A program made the position numbers and the translations under genes. Source: Betaproteobacteria bacterium (GTDB lineage: Bacteria > Pseudomonadota > Gammaproteobacteria > Burkholderiales > SG8-39). Taken from it: a stretch of DNA of 9,115 nt. The DNA is taken from the NCBI GenBank assembly GCA_012274205.1, contig JAAOZY010000171.1, positions 1 to 9,115 on the forward strand. Direction: 5' to 3'. Of the stretch, positions 6,097-9,115 are shown piece after piece. The notes under the pieces are model-generated. The model was given only the letters and a program-made list of their open reading frames with translations, had not been told where the DNA came from and did not search any database. The first letter of the stretch is position 1. Every line of letters begins with the position of its first letter.

Positions 6097-7275
6097 TCAG
6101 CGTTGCGCGGCGGCGCGCTCCTTCAGCGCCTTGGCCGCCATGAACAGGCCGCCGTCGGCGCCGTCGATGAAATGCAGATGGCGGCCGGAGTAATCGAACA
6201 CCAGGCAGGTCATCTGCGCGCGATCGGCGACGTGGATGCCATACACCAGCTCGCGCCGGGCGAAGCGCTGCGCCAGCCAGGCGTCGAGCGCCTCGCGCTG
6301 CGCGGCATTGCCGGCGAGTATCTGGCGGAAGCAGTCGTTGAATTTCTTCACGTCGGAGTTGCGCGCGAGCACCGTCTTGTAGCGGCCCCAGTCGGTCGCC
6401 GCGGTGCGAATGCCGAATGTCATGAAGAACCAGCCGATCAGGGTCCAGCCGCGTATTTTCATCAGGTACAGCCAGCGGCTGGGCGCGCTGCGCTGGTTCG
6501 CGCGCACCCCGACTTCGTTGCCGAGCTGGCGCGCGTTCAGGGAAATGGCGAGATTCGGCGGCCACACCGGATGGCAGGCCTCGTCGGCGCCATAGACTTC
6601 GCGCACCTTGTCGATGAGTTCGCGATAGATTTCGCCGGAGCCGTGCGCTTCGTCGACGAGCACTTTGACCATCAGGCTGACGGTTTCGCCGTGCCGGCTC
6701 GGGATATCCTGCCAGCGGCATTCCAGGCCCTCGAAGCTCGCGGCGGCGTCGACGCTGCCGGGCTCGACCCGCACCGGCGGCGCGGTGTCCGGATCTTTCA
6801 TGCAGCGATCGGCGTAGGCCATGCCGCCACCGGCGAACATCGCCTGCACATAATTGTCGGAGACGCGATAGCGTGCCACCCGGATGTCGAAGCCCGCCGC
6901 GCGGATGCGCGATATCGGCATCGCGGCGATGCGCAGTTCCAGCCCGAACGATTTGCGCGCCAGCGCCTGCGTCTGCAGCAGCGCCGCGCGCGCCGCCTCG
7001 AGCAGCGCCGGCGGCACGCACAGCATCGCACCGTCGCCTTCGAATATGAATGGAATCTCGATGCCGCCCGCGGCATTGAGCATCGCCGTGATCACCGCCG
7101 CGCCGAGGGTATTGACGTTCTTGTAGCTGCCCGCTTCGACCGCAGCAGTCGAGTTGCGCACGTCGCACATGGCCACGTGCCAGTCTTCGGGCAAGGCGGC
7201 GTAGCTATCCTGCCTGCCGGCAGCGCTGAACTCGGTGAGCAGGGGAAGCCCGGCATAGAACGCACTGCTGTCCAT
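6097..7275 (-). CDS. DUF3095 family protein, class III nucleotidyl cyclase-like
   Basis: This 392-residue protein shows the DUF3095 signature: FYAGLPLLTEF near the start, CDVRNSTAAVEAGSYKNVN at 37-55, IFEGDGAMLCVPP at 77-89, MFAGGGMAYAD at 146-156, FEGLECRW at 181-188 and HFIDGADGG at 368-376. The D-x-x-x-S-T and F-x-GDGA elements resemble the metal-binding parts of class III adenylate/guanylate cyclases, with Asp38 and Asp81 as candidate metal ligands. Whether it makes a cyclic nucleotide is unknown; the family has no firm function that I can name. It ends 19 bp from the convergent LysR gene with no clear terminator between them. AGAGGA lies about 12 nt before the ATG, a rather long spacing. 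It follows the dehydrogenase gene by 49 bp and may be its operon partner. Confidence 0.8.
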   Translation of the reverse strand: MDSSAFYAGLPLLTEFSAAGRQDSYAALPEDWHVAMCDVRNSTAAVEAGSYKNVNTLGAAVITAMLNAAGGIEIPFIFEGDGAMLCVPPALLEAARAALLQTQALARKSFGLELRIAAMPISRIRAAGFDIRVARYRVSDNYVQAMFAGGGMAYADRCMKDPDTAPPVRVEPGSVDAAASFEGLECRWQDIPSRHGETVSLMVKVLVDEAHGSGEIYRELIDKVREVYGADEACHPVWPPNLAISLNARQLGNEVGVRANQRSAPSRWLYLMKIRGWTLIGWFFMTFGIRTAATDWGRYKTVLARNSDVKKFNDCFRQILAGNAAQREALDAWLAQRFARRELVYGIHVADRAQMTCLVFDYSGRHLHFIDGADGGLFMAAKALKERAAAQR

Positions 7276-7324
7276 CGCTGGTCTCGGTCCTCTATTTACT
7301 TGGAACCCGCCTGGCCTGGCGTAC

Positions 7325-8170
7325 TCAGCCCATCGGGTTGGTCGGATTGCGCTCCTGCAGGATGTCTTCCATGCGCCACTGGATCGAAGGCTTGATCTTC
7401 GGGTGGGTGAGGATGTAGAAGCGCTCTTCGCGCACCGCCTGGAACACCTTTTCGGCCACGTCGGCGGAACTCAACTTGCCCGAAGTCACCGCCTTGCGCA
7501 GCATCGCTTCGCGCGCCCTTTGCTCGGCGGTCTTCACTTGCGCCGGGTTCTGCAGCAGCGCCGGACGGTTGCGTTCCGAGTCGACGATTCCGGTCGGCAC
7601 GTAGGCCGGGCACAACACCGAGCAGCCGATGCGGGCCTGTTTCAGGGCCAGATCATGGTACAGCGTCTCGGTGAGCGCTACTACGGCGTGCTTGGTAACG
7701 TTATACATGGCTGAACCCGGCGGCGAAATCAGCCCCGAGACCGAAGCGGTATTGACGACGTGCGCCTCGCTCCCTTGCGCGAGCATGATCGGCGTGAATA
7801 CGCGCACGCCGTGGATCACACCCCATAGGTTGACGCCCAGTGTCCATTCCCAGTCGGCGACGCTGTTCTCCCAGGCGTTGCCGAGCGGCGCGACGCCGGC
7901 ATTATTGGCGACGATGTGCACCGCGCCGAATGCAGCCAGCGTCTTCTGCGCCAGCGCCGCGACCTCGGCCGCCCTGGAAACGTCGGTGCGCACGCCTATC
8001 ACCTTCGCCCCGGCCGCCTTCATTTCCGCTTCCGCCTTGGCCAGCGCATTCGGCTCGACGTCGGCGAGCACGATGCGCATGCCCTCGCGCGCGAAGCGTT
8101 CGGCCATCGCGCGTCCGAGGCCGCTCGCACCGCCGGTGATGACCGCTACCTTGCCCTGGAAATCTTTCAT
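7325..8170 (-). CDS. Short-chain dehydrogenase/reductase (classical SDR, probably NAD-dependent)
   Basis: The 281-residue protein is a classical SDR: TGGASGLG cofactor loop at 12-19, Asp37 at the end of the second strand (favours NAD over NADP), TDV at 62-64, NNAG at 89-92, and the catalytic tetrad Asn114, Ser143, Tyr156 and Lys160 (YNVTK). The C-terminal 60 residues (EQRAREAMLRKAV..., FYILTHPKIKPSIQWRMEDI) match SDRs often annotated near acyl-CoA and lipid genes, but the substrate cannot be read from sequence. GGAG lies 10 nt before the ATG at 8170. The gene lies 88 bp after the thioesterase and 49 bp before the DUF3095 gene, all on one strand. A 3-hydroxyacyl or steroid-like alcohol dehydrogenase is possible. 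Confidence 0.87.
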   Translation of the reverse strand: MKDFQGKVAVITGGASGLGRAMAERFAREGMRIVLADVEPNALAKAEAEMKAAGAKVIGVRTDVSRAAEVAALAQKTLAAFGAVHIVANNAGVAPLGNAWENSVADWEWTLGVNLWGVIHGVRVFTPIMLAQGSEAHVVNTASVSGLISPPGSAMYNVTKHAVVALTETLYHDLALKQARIGCSVLCPAYVPTGIVDSERNRPALLQNPAQVKTAEQRAREAMLRKAVTSGKLSSADVAEKVFQAVREERFYILTHPKIKPSIQWRMEDILQERNPTNPMG

Positions 8171-8203
8171 GGGACGTATGCTCCGGCGTGGAAGGAAAGC
8201 AGC

Positions 8204-8209
8204 ATGATA
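8204..8209 (-). promoter_or_regulatory. Possible -10 element for the SDR gene
   Basis: On the minus strand TATCAT matches TATAAT at five of six bases and would give a start near 8197, about 27 nt before the ATG. The expected -35 position holds only TGTCGG, so the promoter is weak or activator-dependent, or the match is chance. Confidence 0.25.
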
Positions 8210-8258
8210 CTGAATTGATGCTCACGCCGACAGCTTGCGCGGCGCGCAGCCGCAGCGC

Positions 8259-8666
8259 TTACTTTTTAGCCGGCAGCGGCGCCACCGGACGCGGCCGGCG
8301 GTCCTTGTCGGTCGCGACATAGGTGAGCGTGGCCTCGGTCACCTTGACCACCTCGATTTCCTCGGGATTGCGCTGCGCGTAGACCTCGACGTTGATGGTG
8401 ATCGAAGTGTTGCCCACGCGCACGATCTCGGCGTAAAAGGAGACCAGGTCGCCAATCTGCACCGGCTGCTTGAACTGGAAGGAATTCACCGCCACCGTAG
8501 CCACGCGGCCGCGCGCATGGCGGCCGGCGAGGACGCCGCCGGCGATGTCAACCTGCGCCATGATCCAGCCGCCGAAAATGTCGCCATGTTGATTGGCGTC
8601 GGCGGGCATGGGCAGGACGCGCAGCACCGGTTCCCTGCCTTCGGGGAGTTTCACTGGATCGGCCAT
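8259..8666 (-). CDS. Acyl-CoA thioesterase, YciA-like hotdog fold
   Basis: The 135-residue protein closely follows the YciA family (about 130-155 residues). LRVLPMPADANQHGDIFGGW (15-34) leads into the central helix, and Asp40 in AQVD corresponds to the catalytic aspartate. GRVATVAVNSFQF (53-65), FKQPVQIGDLV (65-75) and SITINVEVYAQ (88-98) are the hotdog strands. The ATG at 8666 was chosen because YciA proteins begin a few residues before the LRxLxMP motif; an open frame continues to 8840 but has no family character. YciA enzymes hydrolyse a range of acyl-CoAs in the cytoplasm, freeing CoA. A 7-bp inverted repeat covers the ribosome-binding region. It may be the first gene of a thioesterase-SDR-DUF3095 set. 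The symbol yciA would suit but is not certain. Confidence 0.87.
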   Translation of the reverse strand: MADPVKLPEGREPVLRVLPMPADANQHGDIFGGWIMAQVDIAGGVLAGRHARGRVATVAVNSFQFKQPVQIGDLVSFYAEIVRVGNTSITINVEVYAQRNPEEIEVVKVTEATLTYVATDKDRRPRPVAPLPAKK

Positions 8667-8669
8667 GGT

Positions 8670-8688
8670 GCCTAATATTACATTAGGC
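8670..8688. promoter_or_regulatory. Inverted repeat GCCTAAT-N5-ATTAGGC at the thioesterase start
   Basis: Perfect 7-bp arms separated by 5 bp lie 4-22 bp upstream of the thioesterase ATG. In the mRNA the 3' arm contains the only ribosome-binding-like AGG, so a hairpin could block translation. As DNA it looks like an operator over a start site. No homologous known operator was recognised. Confidence 0.45.
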
Positions 8689-8920
8689 CAAATCGCCGCG
8701 TCTGTAGTGTCGCCGCGGCTGCGTACAGAACATCTGAAACAGGCTTGCTTTTTCCAGCGTCCCGCCTTCAGTGGAGCGCGGCCGACGCGCACCGCTTCGT
8801 GCCCGCAGTCGGACTCAGCGCGGAACGGCCGCGGCGGCAACGCGCGCTCGGGATGGCAAGACCGGATTTGATTCCGGCGCGCATCCTGTTCACCGGTCGG
8901 CGGGCCGGGACCGGCGGCTC
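8689..8920. other. Intergenic region without a recognisable gene
   Basis: Together with the inverted repeat this leaves about 250 bp between the thioesterase ATG and the stop of the next minus-strand gene. Short open frames exist on both strands, but none has a convincing start signal or family pattern. No tRNA-like fold, IS end or CRISPR repeat was seen. It probably holds the thioesterase promoter. Confidence 0.5.
8893..8914 (-). terminator. Weak hairpin after the proline-rich gene
   Basis: CCGGTC (8893-8898) and GACCGG (8909-8914) form a 6-bp stem with a 10-base loop, 7 bp downstream of the stop at 8921. No T-run follows on the minus strand, so only a weak or factor-dependent terminator is possible. 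Confidence 0.25.
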
Positions 8921-9115
8921 CTAACCGCGTTCCGGTTTGGGCGGAAGCACGGGGGGCACGTAGACCGGCGGTGCGGGTGGAATGACGACCGGCGGCGGCA
9001 CGATCACCGGCGGCGGCACAAACACCGGTGCCGGCGGCAGTACCGCCGGCATTCTGACGCCCGTGCCTACCACGGTGAGATTCAAACGATCCTGCAGCGG
9101 CAGCGCCGGCGCCAG
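8921..9115 (-). CDS. C-terminal end of an unidentified protein with a Pro/Val-rich tail
   Basis: An open frame enters from the right edge and ends with TAG at 8921-8923, showing 64 residues. It begins LAPALPLQDRLNLTVVGTGV and then becomes a tail of PPP blocks separated by short hydrophobic triplets (VFVPPPVIVPPPVVIPP), ending PPKPERG. Such tails occur at the ends of secreted, periplasmic or surface-anchored proteins and would be extended and flexible. The start and any signal peptide lie outside the window. The minus-strand frame is open over its whole visible length, and its third positions are GC-rich as in neighbouring genes, so it is probably real. No function can be assigned. Confidence 0.6.
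   Translation of the reverse strand: MAPALPLQDRLNLTVVGTGVRMPAVLPPAPVFVPPPVIVPPPVVIPPAPPVYVPPVLPPKPERG
8988..9019. repeat. Two 14-bp direct repeats with an 18-bp period in the Pro-rich tail
   Basis: ACCGGCGGCGGCAC occurs at 8988-9001 and again at 9006-9019, with a degenerate third copy beyond. The period of 18 bp is six codons, so slippage or unequal exchange would change tail length without a frameshift. Confidence 0.5.

Noticed and set aside
6103..7395. 430-codon plus-strand open frame opposite the DUF3095 gene
   Set aside because: The minus-strand protein matches DUF3095 over its full length, so the plus frame is a shadow.
8667..8840. N-terminal extension of the thioesterase to 8840
   Set aside because: YciA proteins start near residue 59 of the extended frame, and the extension would read through the inverted repeat with no recognisable domain.
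8689..8920. tRNA, small RNA or mobile-element end in the right-hand gap
   Set aside because: No cloverleaf, CCA end, terminal inverted repeats or target duplication could be seen by reading. A covariance search would be needed for a weak RNA.
1..9115. CRISPR array, prophage, toxin-antitoxin or defence system
   Set aside because: No spaced repeats, integrase, phage structural gene or small paired ORFs were found. All well-supported genes are metabolic or regulatory.

Overview
The window (9115 bp, high G+C) reads like a chromosomal segment of a Gram-negative proteobacterium, most likely a betaproteobacterium. This rests on the high G+C, the close match of the central operon to aromatic catabolism genes known from denitrifying Azoarcus/Aromatoleum/Thauera-type bacteria, a LysR regulator with the C-terminal signature of NahR/LinR-like aromatic sensors, and a YciA-type thioesterase. 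The taxonomic call is an inference.

Left part (1-5053, all minus strand). A compact five-gene operon, transcribed from about 5102 towards the left, encodes a CoA-acylating 2-oxoacid:NAD+ oxidoreductase. Its gene order, subunit sizes and domains match the phenylglyoxylate dehydrogenase PadEFGHI: gamma (padE), delta ferredoxin (padF), alpha (padG), an FAD/NADH reductase subunit epsilon (padH), and an unusual beta subunit (padI) that fuses a four-cluster ferredoxin to the TPP domain. Junctions are 14 nt, an overlapping TAATG, 4 nt and 8 nt, so translational coupling is likely. After a 154-bp gap with GC-rich palindromes, a second and different 2-oxoacid oxidoreductase gene begins on the same strand and runs off the left edge. 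It is the N-terminus of an indolepyruvate oxidoreductase beta-family protein. Together these would feed aryl-2-oxoacids (arylpyruvates, phenylglyoxylate) into arylacetyl-CoA and benzoyl-CoA, as in phenylalanine, phenylacetate or mandelate catabolism.

Centre (5054-6077). A 115-bp divergent intergenic region separates padE from a plus-strand LysR-type regulator. It contains a T-N11-A dyad, a perfect ATTTG-T-CAAAT palindrome that embeds a consensus TTGACA -35 for pad, and an overlapping plus-strand promoter for the regulator. This is a classic LysR control architecture in very compact form.

Right part (6097-8666, all minus strand). This holds a YciA-like acyl-CoA thioesterase, a classical short-chain dehydrogenase and a DUF3095 protein with class III nucleotidyl cyclase-like motifs, in that transcription order. 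They are spaced 88 and 49 bp apart and may form a loose lipid/acyl-CoA-related operon. A 7-bp perfect inverted repeat sits over the ribosome-binding region of the thioesterase. Region 8667-8920 has no convincing gene. The right edge (8921-9115) is the proline/valine-rich C-terminal tail of a truncated, unidentified minus-strand protein.

No tRNA, rRNA, IS element, CRISPR array or phage gene was recognised. The window is mostly ordinary metabolic genes. The pad-like operon with its regulator region is the most interesting part, and it is a rare but described enzyme type rather than a wholly new system.
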